Origin: Palaemon carinicauda | Taxonomy: Eukaryota > Arthropoda > Malacostraca > Decapoda > Palaemonidae | NCBI RefSeq assembly: GCF_036898095.1 | Contig: NC_090726.1 | Coordinates: forward strand, 180,451,052-180,515,051 | Direction: 5' to 3' | DNA length: 64,000 nucleotides | Shown: positions 1 through 8,777 of the stretch, piece after piece | Layout: every line of letters starts with the position of its first letter | How positions within the stretch are numbered: the stretch's first letter is position 1 | Position numbers and translations under genes: made by a program | The notes under the pieces: generated by a model | Told to the model about the DNA's origin: nothing | Seen by the model: the letters and a program-made list of their open reading frames with translations, nothing else | The model's database searches: none

Positions 1-62
<62 letters not shown>

Positions 63-76
63 GTGTGTGTGTGTGT
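1..76. repeat. (TA)n then (TG)n microsatellite
   Basis: An uninterrupted TA dinucleotide run fills the first 60 bases and passes into a short TG run. A similar TA/TG tract stands just before unit C (about 46,133-46,230), so this is probably the left border of unit A. The tract is cut by the window start. Confidence 0.97.
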
Positions 77-99
77 ATGCATCTAGATAGATATAGTTA

Positions 100-1799
100 T
101 AGATTCCGCAATACTGTTCACTCTTTTCTATGTATTTCACACTTAAAAGGACGTTCTTTTGAAGCCTTTGATATTTTTAGATTCGCTCATCAAGTTGGTA
201 TTTTTATGGGGCATTTTTAGGATTTATTGGTTTTACTGAAAGAAACATCGATTTTCTATAATATTTACTTTGGTTATGACAATCATCAATTGCACACGGT
301 TTTCAGTTGGAAATTACAGAAATGGTAGAATAAGAGAGTATCGATCCACTAAAACTAATATCTTTACAAAGAGAAAATATAGTCGACTTTAAGATAATCT
401 GCCATAATTTCAAAATTCAAAAGTATAACATTTCAAACATCTAAGCAACCATTAATCTTTGGAACTGCCTCTGCAAATCCTCCGATAAAGCCTAGTGTCT
501 GAACATGTTTTGTTATTGATGTTCCGATCGCGTGATTTATTTTGCCAATACCACTGTGTTCGTGCGAAGAGTAAGGATACCTCGATAAATGTTTCTCCTT
601 CCAGAGCTATTGTACTAATTTCTCATCTTGGGAAATGATGTTGGTTCCTCTGATTTGGATATAGCAGTTGAAGCCATATTTTATCCAATATGTTTTGTAT
701 ATAACAAAGGCATGTTTTTATTCTATAAGTTTTGGTTATAGCAGATAAACGCATATTTTTAATGCCTTCACCAGAATCGAAGATTTTGTGAAACTTATGT
801 ATTCACCCGTGTCTTTGTTTTGTTTGCTTGTTTGTTTGTTTGAAAGCAACTTTACACTAAAACCACTCTACTGATTTTGAATGACTTGGTTGTCATGTTT
901 GGTATGACCCAAAGAAGAATCTTCAACAGTTTGGATAAAGTACATGAAAGTACACGTAAGCAGCAGTGCTTTGGAAATAATGAAAATGTTAGTAAACAGC
1001 ACATATTTTGTTAGTTTTATTGTTTTTGTACAATACGCTAAATTGCTGAACCAATTCCAACGAATCATGGCGGACATGTGGGGTATGACTCATGGACAAA
1101 TCACTATATTGAAGAAAATACATCGAAATGCAAGTACGCAGTGGAGTAAAGAGCAAAATGATATTGCTTGGCGTGGCGAAGGCATGCTCTCTACTGAATG
1201 CCCCTCTAGTTCTTTATCTTTTGGTTATATCAGACCCAAGCCTGTTTTTGTTCTTTATCTTTTGGTTATATCAGACACAAGCCTGTTTTTGTTCTTTATC
1301 TTTTGGTTATATTAGACACAAGCCTGTTTTTATCCTATGTTTTGGTTAAGGCAAAAGCACGCGTTAAAAGAAAGGCATTGTACCATTATCGTTTTGTTCT
1401 TATTATATTAGGCATAAACGTGAACAAAAAGAAATAGTTTTCTTCATTTTGCTTTGATTGTATTAGGTGCAGCTTAAGTTAAAGAAACTGGGAGAAGCGT
1501 GTTTATTTGTTTAGCATTGATTATAATAGGAGTCATTTTTTCACTTTAAATATAGTAGAAACATACATAGATGGGTTATTCTGTGTCGATAATAAGACAC
1601 AAATGAAGATAAGAAGAAAAATATTTTTATTCTCATTCTTTTGATTATAGTGGATGCAGATAAACAGGAGCCGGTGGGTTTTAATCCTTTTGTTTTGATT
1701 GAGAAAGACAGATAGAATGATGGTATATTTATACTTCTATTTTATTTTGGTAGCCACCAACAAATTGGTATAGTCGTTTGTTTTAGCTATACCAGATAG
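100..1799. other. Non-genic left part of unit A
   Basis: AT-rich sequence with no convincing coding region. The short open frames here are not preserved among the three units. From about 700 onward there are many degenerate copies of a phrase like ttttggttatagcag spaced roughly 40-60 bases apart. This suggests an old decayed tandem array, of which the 41-bp repeat at 1,210-1,332 is the freshest part. Confidence 0.6.
1210..1332. repeat. 41-bp minisatellite, 3 units
   Basis: Three nearly identical 41-base units begin ttctttatct and end gcctgttttt(g). The period is not a multiple of three, so the open frames across it read the same DNA in different frames and should not be called genes. Unit B has four copies at 30,557-30,720. 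Unit C has about one diverged copy near 47,240. Confidence 0.9.
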
Positions 1800-1803
1800 A
1801 TAC
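1800..1803. repeat. Left target-site duplication (ATAC)
   Basis: ATAC lies directly before the 5' LTR and recurs at 6,199-6,202 directly after the 3' LTR. Unit C keeps the unoccupied site (agatagatacatagtgaag, near 47,730) and unit B a close relative near 31,190. The four bases are therefore a true insertion duplication. Confidence 0.9.
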
Positions 1804-2057
1804 TGTACCAACCGTGTGTCACACGATCGTACATGAATTGTTTTGTATATATTATGCTTGTATCTGCGCTCTTCCCTCACACTAAAAAGAACTTGAATAA
1901 ACATGTCTCCGTGTTTCCTCTGTAACATTGTCTCTCTTGTGAACATGAAAATTCCTGTTGCCTTGGGCTTTTGTATATAAAGGAGAGTGTTCTTTAATAG
2001 TTACTCAATTGATTGCTTCCTGCCTTTGAGTCACAACCTTTCTCGCGGCCCGTTACA
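1804..2057 (+). repeat. 5' LTR
   Basis: It starts tgtacca and ends cgttaca, and aligns along its whole length with 5,943-6,198. It contains AATAAA at 1,896-1,901 and a TATA box at 1,974-1,982. The AATAAA just after the TATA box in the 3' LTR is lost here by a 2-base deletion. Confidence 0.95.
1974..1982 (+). promoter_or_regulatory. LTR TATA box
   Basis: TATATAAAG lies about 75 bases before the LTR end. The 3' LTR has TATAAAAA at the matching place (6,113-6,120). Its position within the LTR suits the element's own promoter. Activity is not shown. Confidence 0.6.
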
Positions 2058-2058
2058 T

Positions 2059-2069
2059 TGGTGACCCCG
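2059..2069 (+). promoter_or_regulatory. Primer binding site, tRNA-Trp type
   Basis: TGGTGACCCCG begins one base after the 5' LTR. It is complementary to CGGGGTCACCA, the 3' end of tRNA-Trp as I know it from animals. Complementarity stops after 11 bases. CsRn1-clade elements are known for tRNA-Trp priming. Confidence 0.75.
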
Positions 2070-2131
2070 GAAGTCGACTCGCTCCCACCGCCTTCCACCC
2101 CCACCCCCCTCGCCCCTCCATCGTTTGTACT

Positions 2132-2905
2132 ATGGCGGACTCTACTGAAGTTGGCGGTGCGGCTGGCCCATTCAAACTTTCATCGTTTGCCAGCGGAGAG
2201 GAATATGCTTGGTTTCAGCGCGCAGAAGTCCAGTTTCGCATCAAGGGCGTGACTCGCTCAACCACCAAAGAAGATTATGTTCTCGCGGTAATACCCGAGG
2301 ACACCTTCCCAGAAATATCTGACTGGCTTTATGAACAAGGAGACAACCCAATAGAGTATGACGCCCTCAAAACATACCTTCTGCAGTAGTACTCGCCGTC
2401 GCCAGCCGCCCGTATAGCAAAGCTTTTTCAGCTCTCGCAACAACCGTTGGGGGACCAAAGGGCATCGCTTGCCCTCACGGAAATGACCAGTATCGCTCGC
2501 CTTCAACCTGCCGTTGACGGCTCTCTTCGTGAGGTGAATCTACTTCGTGCCCTTTGGATACGCCGTGTACCCGGACCTATACGTGCAGCCATACCCGATG
2601 TCGATAGTTTACCCATAAAGGACTTGATGACCAAAGTCAACGCCCTTATGGACAGCCACTTCAAGACCTCCATCAACGCCTCCACCCCTGACGAAGAGGA
2701 TGCCGTAGGACATACACGCCTACCCCGTGACGTGCCGAAACCGCGACAAAGCCACCCACCACCCACCAATTGCTCTAGCCCCAACGAACGACTTTTACAG
2801 CCACTTACTACCTCCCATCCGCCGCAGTTTTGCTACTACCACTTCAGATTCGGAGCAACCGCGAAGAAATGTGCCAAGGATTGTCAGTGGCCAAAAAACG
2901 TGTAA
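2132..2905 (+). pseudogene. gag: gag, interrupted by a stop codon
   Basis: A frame of 258 codons from ATG at 2,132 to TAA at 2,903-2,905, broken by TAG at 2,387-2,389 (CAG to TAG is the simplest origin). The N-terminal part reads MADSTEVGG..., with an aromatic-rich capsid-like stretch (YAWFQRAEVQFRIKGVT). The C-terminal end carries a CHCC zinc motif (C-X2-H-X9-C-X3-C, from the C in PQFCYYH), expected to bind element RNA. The ATG at 2,132 is chosen because it opens the frame that carries both the capsid-like region and the zinc motif. It lies about 60 bases after the primer site. Pol follows in the -1 frame and overlaps the end. Confidence 0.85.
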
Positions 2906-2932
2906 GTAGGCCATCGCTCGTGGCGGTGGCCT
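2893..2932 (+). promoter_or_regulatory. -1 ribosomal frameshift signal at gag/pol junction
   Basis: In the gag frame the sequence A AAA AAC (2,893-2,899) fits the X XXY YYZ slippery heptamer and lies one codon before the gag stop. Eight bases later a hairpin can form: AGGCCA (2,908-2,913) pairs with TGGCCT (2,927-2,932), with an inner CGC/GCG. Slipping back one base enters exactly the frame that encodes protease and RT. Heptamer, spacing and stem all agree with known retroviral-type frameshift sites. Confidence 0.75.
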
Positions 2933-4665
2933 CCCGTATTTCTAATCTTTTCTTTTTACATAATGCAGGAACGGGCGTGCGATTTTTGGTAGACATGAGT
3001 GCTTGTCGTTCTCTTTTGCCAAGGAAACTCTTCAAGACACGACGTAGTCTGTCTACATCTACCGACGTCCGCTTGGTAACTGCCAACAGATCTGCGATAC
3101 CCACCTACGGTTACGAGAACCTCAAATTATCGTTCGGAAACGGTAAATTCAATTGGAGGTTTCTCGTTGCTGACGTCACATTGCCAATCCTCGGTGCGGA
3201 TTTCCTCTCTCATTTCCACCTTCTGGTCGATGTCGCCCACCGACGATTGGTCAACGCAGACTCGTACTTGTCGACACCTCTTCAACCTGCCCCCTCTAAC
3301 CTCTCTCTCCACATCAGCACACCCAAGGATGCCTACGCCCACCTCCTCACGTCGTACCCGGAAGTTTCCAGTCCAGAACTTCGCCAAATGCCCACGGTTC
3401 CTGCCAAGCTTGGTATTTATCACCATATCAAGACGACGGGACCCCCAGTCTTCGCAAAATTCAGACGTCTGGCACCGGAACAACTGGCAGCCGCCAAACA
3501 GACGTTCGCCGAAATGGAGGAAATGGGCCTTTGCCAAAAGGCCTCCAGCCCATGGTCGTCACCCTTACACATCGTTCTGAAAAAAGACGGCTCCCTCCGT
3601 CCGTGCGGGGATTACAGGCACCTGAACATGCAAACAGAACCGGATCACTACCCCCTCCCAAACATTGCCGACGTGACCTCCTACCTGCACAAAGCGAAGA
3701 TTTTCCCTACGCTCGACCTCCTGAAGGGGTATTATCAGGTGCCTATGAACCCAGAAGACATCCCCAAGACCGCCATCACCACTCCATTTGGTACATACAC
3801 CTTCAATTACCCCTGTTTTGGCCTTCGTAATGCTGAGGCCACGTATCAACGTCTCATGGATGGCATCTTAGGGGACCTCCCTTTCTGTATATGTTATGTG
3901 GACGACATACTTGTGTTCTCCTCCTCAAAAGAGGAACACCTCCGTCACCTGCGCATCGTGCTCAACCGCCTGCAACAATACGGCCTTGTAGTCCGCTACG
4001 ACAAGTGTACCTTTGGCGCCAACGAAGTGTCGTTCTTGGGGCACCACATCACTTCTGAAGGAGTCTATTCCCTCCCTGAGAAGGTAGCAGCCGTTCAGAA
4101 CTTCCCCGCGCCCTCGACCATCAAAGCCCTGCAGGAATTCTTGGGCATGATCAACTATTATCACCCTTTGCTGCCAGCCATTCCCGCCACTCTTGCTCCC
4201 CTCTACGCCTCCCTCAAGGGCAAGACGAAGGACCTGAAGTGGGGTCCCCTTCAAGAAGCAGCCTTCTGCAATGCAAAGAAGGCCCTATCAACTGCTGCGG
4301 CTTTCACTTTTCCTATCCCACATGCCCCTCTCCTTCTCTCCACCGATGCCAGTGACATCGCTATTGGTGCAGTACTCGAGCAGGTAGTCAACGGCTTGCC
4401 CCGCCCATTGGCCTTCTTCAGCAGAAAACTGTCCAAGGAAGAATCGGGTTATTCTACCTTCGATCGAGAATTGCTGGCGGTGCACTTGGCTCTCCATCAC
4501 TTTCGCCATTTCTTAGAAGGTACGCCTTCTTCATTCGCACAGACCACATGCCTCTGGTGCACGCCTTCACTCGACAGTCTGACGCCTGGTCCGCCCGTCA
4601 ACGCCGACATCTCTCCGCCGTGGCTGAATACAATTGCACCCTTCAATACGTCCCTGGGAAAATGA
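2899..4665 (+). pseudogene. pol: pol: protease, reverse transcriptase and most of RNase H
   Basis: One frame is open from before the gag end to 4,665. Residues below count from the in-frame ATG at 2,830. The protease region has FLVDMSACRSLLP, with D55 in a D-M-S context where aspartic proteases need D-T/S-G, so the enzyme is probably dead. Reverse transcriptase follows, with the first catalytic Asp at D296 (TLDLLKGYYQ), the FGLRNA motif and the YVDD box at 356-359 (3,895-3,906). RNase H has STDAS (D506) and DRELLAV (E547). A single-base loss at about 4,525-4,530 shifts the frame, so the last residues to 4,665 are nonsense and RNase H resumes in frame at 4,548-4,751. The RT domain itself looks intact. 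Confidence 0.9.
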
Positions 4666-4751
4666 ATCCCGTTGCCGATGCCCTCTCAAGAAACACGTTG
4701 GCTGCCGTTCAACTGGGATTGGATTACAACGCCCTGGCTGAAGCCCTATGA
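4548..4751 (+). pseudogene. pol: pol: end of RNase H and connection to integrase
   Basis: Shifted relative to the RT frame. It carries the end of RNase H, including the sequence around DHMPLVHAF and the tether-like PGKMNPVADALSR, which in Ty3/Gypsy elements marks the RNase H end. TGA at 4,749-4,751 ends it and a second in-frame TGA follows at 4,773-4,775. From here to 4,887 the frame continues only as a broken remnant. Confidence 0.85.
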
Positions 4752-4886
4752 CAGGATCCAGAGTATCAAGCATGAAGGATATCCTGCACGTCCCTCCGTT
4801 GAGAAGACTTCCCCCTCGACGACTCAAACACCACCCTCCTCTGTGCCGTCAGTACTGGCAGACCGCGACCTTGGATTCCTGCTCCC

Positions 4887-5252
4887 ATGCAGCGACAGGT
4901 GTTTGATTTCATTCACGGCCTTTCACATCCCTCGTGCCGTTCTACTGCACAGCTGCTGAAGGCAAAGTTCACTTGGCACGGCATTTCTAAGGATGCTAAG
5001 GATTGGGTTCGTGCCTGTACTTCTTGCCAAACTTCCAAAGTACATCGACACACGGATTCAGGAGTGGGCACCTTTCCTCAACCTCAGCGTCGTTTCGCAC
5101 ACATTCACGTCGACGTTGTAGGCCCCCTACCCACATCACAAGGACATCGTTACCTGTTTACCGTCATCGACCGCTCCACTCGTTGGCCTGAAGCCATTCC
5201 TATGGAAACTGCAACGTCCGTCTCATGCACATCTGCCTTACTCTCTGGATGA
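4887..5252 (+). pseudogene. pol: pol: integrase zinc domain and start of catalytic core
   Basis: The same frame as the preceding RNase H piece. An HHCC zinc motif is visible (H10, H14, C44, C47 counted from the ATG at 4,887), followed by the first catalytic Asp of the integrase core in HVDVVGPLP (D76) and the family phrase VIDRSTRWPEAIP. A frameshift between about 5,220 and 5,250 moves the remainder to another frame, and the last dozen residues here are nonsense. Confidence 0.88.
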
Positions 5253-5530
5253 TTGCAAGATTTGGTATCCCTGAACATATTACTTCAGACAGGAGAACCA
5301 CTTTCACCTTTCAATTGTGTACATCATTAGCGAATCTCCTGGGCATCACCCTACATCAGACAACGGCCTACAACCCCGCTGCCAATGGAATGGTTGAACG
5401 TTTTCATCGTACCCTCAAAGCAGCTTTGATGTCCCGCTGCAAGGATTCAAACTGGTTTACTCAGCTTCCCTTGGTCCTCCTGGGACTAAGGACCACTCCT
5501 AAAGACGCCCTCGACGTCTCGGCAGTTTAA
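5225..5530 (+). pseudogene. pol: pol: integrase catalytic core, second part
   Basis: Holds the second Asp (TSDRRTTF, D22) and the Glu (NGMVERFHRTLK, E58). They lie 35 residues apart, as in the D,D(35)E integrase signature. The residue after SD is usually RG but is RR here. It ends at TAA 5,528-5,530, a premature stop, since the same frame continues as integrase. Confidence 0.88.
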
Positions 5531-5908
5531 ATGGTGTATGGCGACCCGCTGGCCGTCCCGGCCAAATTTTTTCCTTCTACAACCGCCTCCGACGATCTCC
5601 AGCGCATACGTCACGTCGTGGGAAAATTTACTCCATGCCGCCAGACTTACAAGCCCCCCGCAAAGCATCACATACCAACAGACTTGCACTCTGCAACGCA
5701 CGTGTTCCTACGCAACGACACTACCAAGCCACCACTAACGCCCCCTTACACGGGCCCTTTCCTTGTAATCCGACGCAGTCCGAAAGCATTCCTACTAAAC
5801 ATTCATGGCAAAGAAGACTGAGTCTCCATTGATCGTCTAAAACCTGCTTATCTCCTGCCAGATGACCCGCCTACAGTTCGCCTCTCTAGATCAGGGCGCC
5901 CTATTTAA
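5531..5908 (+). pseudogene. pol: pol: integrase C-terminal domain
   Basis: In frame with the preceding piece, separated only by the TAA. It carries the basic C-terminal part with a GPY-like stretch (PPYTGPFLVIRR). A TGA at 5,819-5,821 interrupts it (TGG to TGA is the simplest origin). The frame then runs on through DRLKPAY to TAA at 5,906-5,908, the likely original pol stop. Confidence 0.8.
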
Positions 5909-5929
5909 TATGTAGAGTATGTCATTTTT

Positions 5930-5939
5930 AGGGGGGGAG
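5930..5939 (+). promoter_or_regulatory. Polypurine tract
   Basis: AGGGGGGGAG ends three bases before the 3' LTR. This is the expected place for the plus-strand primer of reverse transcription. Confidence 0.8.
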
Positions 5940-5942
5940 CCA

Positions 5943-6198
5943 TGTACCAGCCGTGTGTCACACGATCATACATAAATTATTTCGTATATAATATGCTTGT
6001 ATCTGCGCTCTTCCCTCGCACTAAAAAGAACCTGAATAAACATGTCTCCGTATTTCCTCTGTAACATTGTCTCTCTTGTGAACATGAAAATTCCTGTTGC
6101 CTTGGGCTTTAGTATAAAAAGGAGAGTGTTCTTTAATAAAGTTACTCAGTTGATTGCTTCCTGCCTTTGAGTCACAACCTTTCTCTCGGCCCGTTACA
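5943..6198 (+). repeat. 3' LTR
   Basis: Matches the 5' LTR end to end with about 14 substitutions and a 2-base indel. It keeps TATAAAAA (6,113-6,120) followed by AATAAA (6,135-6,140), a plausible promoter and polyadenylation pair. ATAC follows at 6,199-6,202. Confidence 0.95.
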
Positions 6199-6202
6199 AT
6201 AC

Positions 6203-6539
6203 ATAGTGAAGACCATGTTTTTACTCATTTTGCTTTGATTTAGTGTACATTACATACACGGATAAAAAGGTAGTTTCATTATTTCTCATATTTATAACAA
6301 AATGAAACAAAGTTGGATGAAATATATTCATATTCATATGTTATTGATTGGTTCATTTAAAGATCTCTGGCATTCTTACGAAGCAGACAGGAACAGAATA
6401 GGCCTCTCTGTTTCATATGGCTGAAATACACACATACAGACAATAATTTAAAAAAAAAAAATCCTTTTGTGTTCTTTACAATTATAAAGGAGATAATCAG
6501 TAATGTATGGATTTATCATTCATTTCGCTTTAATCATAG

Positions 6540-6634
<95 letters not shown>

Positions 6635-6994
6635 GTGAAAAAATATACATATTTCTTAAACATTATGTATATGCCAAAAGACAGCATATATTATTCATAA
6701 AATTCATAATGACTGGCCGAATAAAATAGGATAAACAACCATAAAAGAATTATAAAATGTCTCCACTGAAAAAAAAAAAAATTTTTTGTTAACAAAAAAT
6801 TTCATGCAGATCTTTCCATCTATTTATAGGGATTTGAAATGAAAAAAAAAAATTAAAAAGACAGAGATATATTTAGTCCTCCTAAGATTTCTGTATCAAA
6901 TACGTATTGTGATAAACTTTAGAATATTAATAAATCGGCTTTAAGCTGAAGACTAGATATTTACAGATTTATCAGGATATCATTATTTTTTTTT
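6203..6994. repeat. Non-genic stretch with (TA)n microsatellite
   Basis: AT-rich sequence continuing the unit's left part. It contains a TA run at about 6,542-6,630, matched in unit B at 31,548-31,634 and missing from unit C. Open frames across the run (alternating Tyr-Ile) are artefacts of the dinucleotide. Confidence 0.85.
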
Positions 6995-8007
6995 CTCTTT
7001 TACCCAGTTTTCAACTGGGTGGTATTTATAGTATAGTGTTCCGGGTTGTATCCTGTACCCTTAGGAGTACATTACTATTCTTCTTACGTGCGCCGTTTAT
7101 AGGATCACAATCTTCTGCTTGAGTTCTGGAGCTACTTCAGCCTCCAGGTTTTCTAACTCCCTTTCAGAGATCTTAGGATCGTGCCTAGTGCTTATATGAT
7201 TATGGGTACAATTTCCACTGGCATATCTCATATCCTTATTTCTATTTTCAGGTCTTGATACTTATTAATTTTTTCCCTCATTCTCTTCAACGCTGGAGTC
7301 CCATGGTACTGCGACATCAATGATTGATACTTTCTTCTTTTGATTTTGTCAATCAACGTCACGTCTGGTCTATTTGGGCATATCAGCCTATCTGTTCTGA
7401 TACCATAGTCCCAGAGGATCTTTGCCTGATCGTTTTCTAGCAATTTCTCAGGTTGGTGCTCGTACCACTTATTACTGCAAGTTAGCTGATGTTTCTTGCA
7501 CAGGCTCCAGTGGAGGGCTTTTGCCACTGAATCATGCCTCTTTTTGTACTGGTTCTGTGCAAGTGCTGGACATTCGCTTGCTATGTGGTTTATGGTTTCA
7601 TTTTTGGTGTTGCACTTCCTACACGTTGGAGCAACGTTATTTCCGTGTATTGTTCTTCATACATATCTGGTTCCTAGTGCCTGATTTTGTGGCTGTGTTA
7701 TCAATCCTTCAGTTTCCTTCTTGAGCTCTCCGCTCGGTAGCCATTGCCACGTGTCATCGCTGGCTAGTTCTTTAGCCTCATGTATTGCCCATGTATTGGT
7801 TAATTATGCCAGTCAGATGTTCAGTTTGTCATTTTCCTGTCTCCGTATATTTCTGGATCTTCGTTTACTTTTATCAATCCTTGTTCCCATGCACTCTTGA
7901 GCCACTCGTCTTCACTAGTTTTCAGATATTGCCCCTGTGCTCTATTCTCGATATACGTAGTAGTCCTCTCGCTCCTTCCTTTCGTGTTATATATAGTTAT
8001 CATCTAT
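6995..8007 (-). mobile_element. 3' fragment of a non-LTR retroelement, unit A
   Basis: A minus-strand remnant. Its coding part runs from about 8,003 to 7,080. Its non-coding 3' end has a perfect hairpin (ACCCAGTT / AACTGGGT, 7,002-7,020) followed on the minus strand by an A-rich tail. Matching copies lie at 31,980-32,977 and 48,325-49,640. The upstream two-thirds, including any reverse transcriptase, is absent. The Penelope-like element starts directly at its upstream edge, separated by a short ATT run. Confidence 0.65.
7081..8003 (-). pseudogene. Zinc-finger plus nuclease-like C-terminal domain of a retroelement protein
   Basis: Reading the minus strand, fragments in order are: ERTTTYIENRAQGQYLKTS; a CCHC finger (CRKC, then HIASEC, about 7,567-7,623); KKRHDSVAKALHW; WYEHQPE; and WDYGIRTDR followed by NRPDVTLID. 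After a frameshift comes VEIVPIII, then ALGTI. Cys-Cys-His-Cys followed by R-H-D and P-D...D resembles the restriction-like endonuclease region of R2-type non-LTR elements. I also recall this same series of motifs as a common C-terminus of retroelement proteins in marine invertebrates. Several stops and frame changes break it. The nuclease role is inference. Confidence 0.6.
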
Positions 8008-8030
8008 TATTATTATTATTATTATTATTA
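8008..8030. repeat. Short (ATT)n microsatellite
   Basis: About seven ATT units between the non-LTR fragment and the Penelope-like element. The same junction in unit B has a longer run (32,978-33,038). Confidence 0.9.
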
Positions 8031-8702
8031 AAAGTGATTGCACCCTAAGTGGCGTTGATTTTGTAATTAACTTTTTTTATTGTTTTTATCTTTTTCTCTT
8101 CATTGCTACAATCTGCCAGCAACTGGGAAAGGGAAATATTTTCATCAGGAAGGTGATGGAGACCATATCCTTCACAATTCATCTTCAATATATCATTACA
8201 TACTACGAAAGTACAGATATGAAACACTATCACAATGTCAGTGTGCTCAAAATAATAGTCACTTAGGTACAAAAATAAATTTAAATTATGTGGAATTAGA
8301 TATAACACATCCTTCAACTCGACCGGTTTCGAGTTCTGAGGAGGTTTTCTGCTCATTATCAAAAGTGAACTGTAACGCTGGTGTATTAGCAAGGGCTTAT
8401 ATACAGAGTCCTGTTTGACATTCCATCCTTATAGGACAAGGACCACTCGAGAGCGGAGACAATTATTCCTAGGAAATAGTGGCCTCTGGCTGGCCAGCAT
8501 GCTTGGTGGGATTAAGGGATCAGGTCCTGTCTGGAGATAATCCATGTTTTGGCTTCCAGCTCTCAGTCCTGTTATGGTCGGAATTGCCTGGACTATTGTT
8601 GGTGATGGACCTTATGCATGTTGGTGTTGACGTCAATCTTTCTTGTTGAATGAAGAGAGCTTCCATTATGCTAAAACATGTGCTGTCGTGGACATGGCCA
8701 AT
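8026..8702 (-). repeat. Left pLTR of PLE, unit A
   Basis: Reverse complement of most of 10,502-11,284. It lacks a segment of about 67 bases that the right pLTR has between two copies of acacct. It lies on the 3' side of the coding region. Confidence 0.8.
8313..8376 (-). ncRNA. Hammerhead-ribozyme-like motif, decayed (left pLTR, A)
   Basis: The minus strand has a TTGATAAT core, GAGCAG, then GAAACCGGTC. The second half of stem II has changed so that only three pairs remain. See the unit B copy at 33,337-33,396 for the best fold. Confidence 0.3.
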
Positions 8703-8777
8703 GATGTTGACATTTTTTATTATATGATACCTTGTTATTTTATAATTATGCATTTGGAGGCAATGCATTTTTATTGC

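Larger units (their letters stand above)
1804..6198 (+). mobile_element. Ty3/Gypsy LTR retrotransposon, probably CsRn1 clade, defective
   Basis: A complete but inactive 4.4-kb element. Seen directly: LTRs of 254 and 256 bases with TG...CA ends, a 4-bp target duplication, a primer site complementary to 11 bases of the tRNA-Trp 3' end, a purine tract, and coding remnants in the order Gag, protease, reverse transcriptase, RNase H, integrase. That order is Ty3/Gypsy. The tRNA-Trp primer and a CX2HX9CX3C motif at the Gag end match what I recall of the CsRn1 clade, so the clade call is inference. No env-like frame lies between pol and the 3' LTR. The LTRs differ at about 14 positions plus a 2-base indel, so the insertion is not recent. 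It is absent from units B and C. Confidence 0.92.

Noticed and set aside
944..1349. Overlapping frames of 73-123 codons, also in unit B at 30,475-30,824
   Set aside because: They read the 41-bp repeat in successive frames. The start region is not preserved in unit C.
2900..2967. A possible intron at the gag/pol junction (GTAAGTA near 2,902 and a pyrimidine tract with CAG near 2,968)
   Set aside because: The -1 frameshift signal explains the frame change, and the DNA between is in frame with protease. A coincidental splice pair is the weaker reading.
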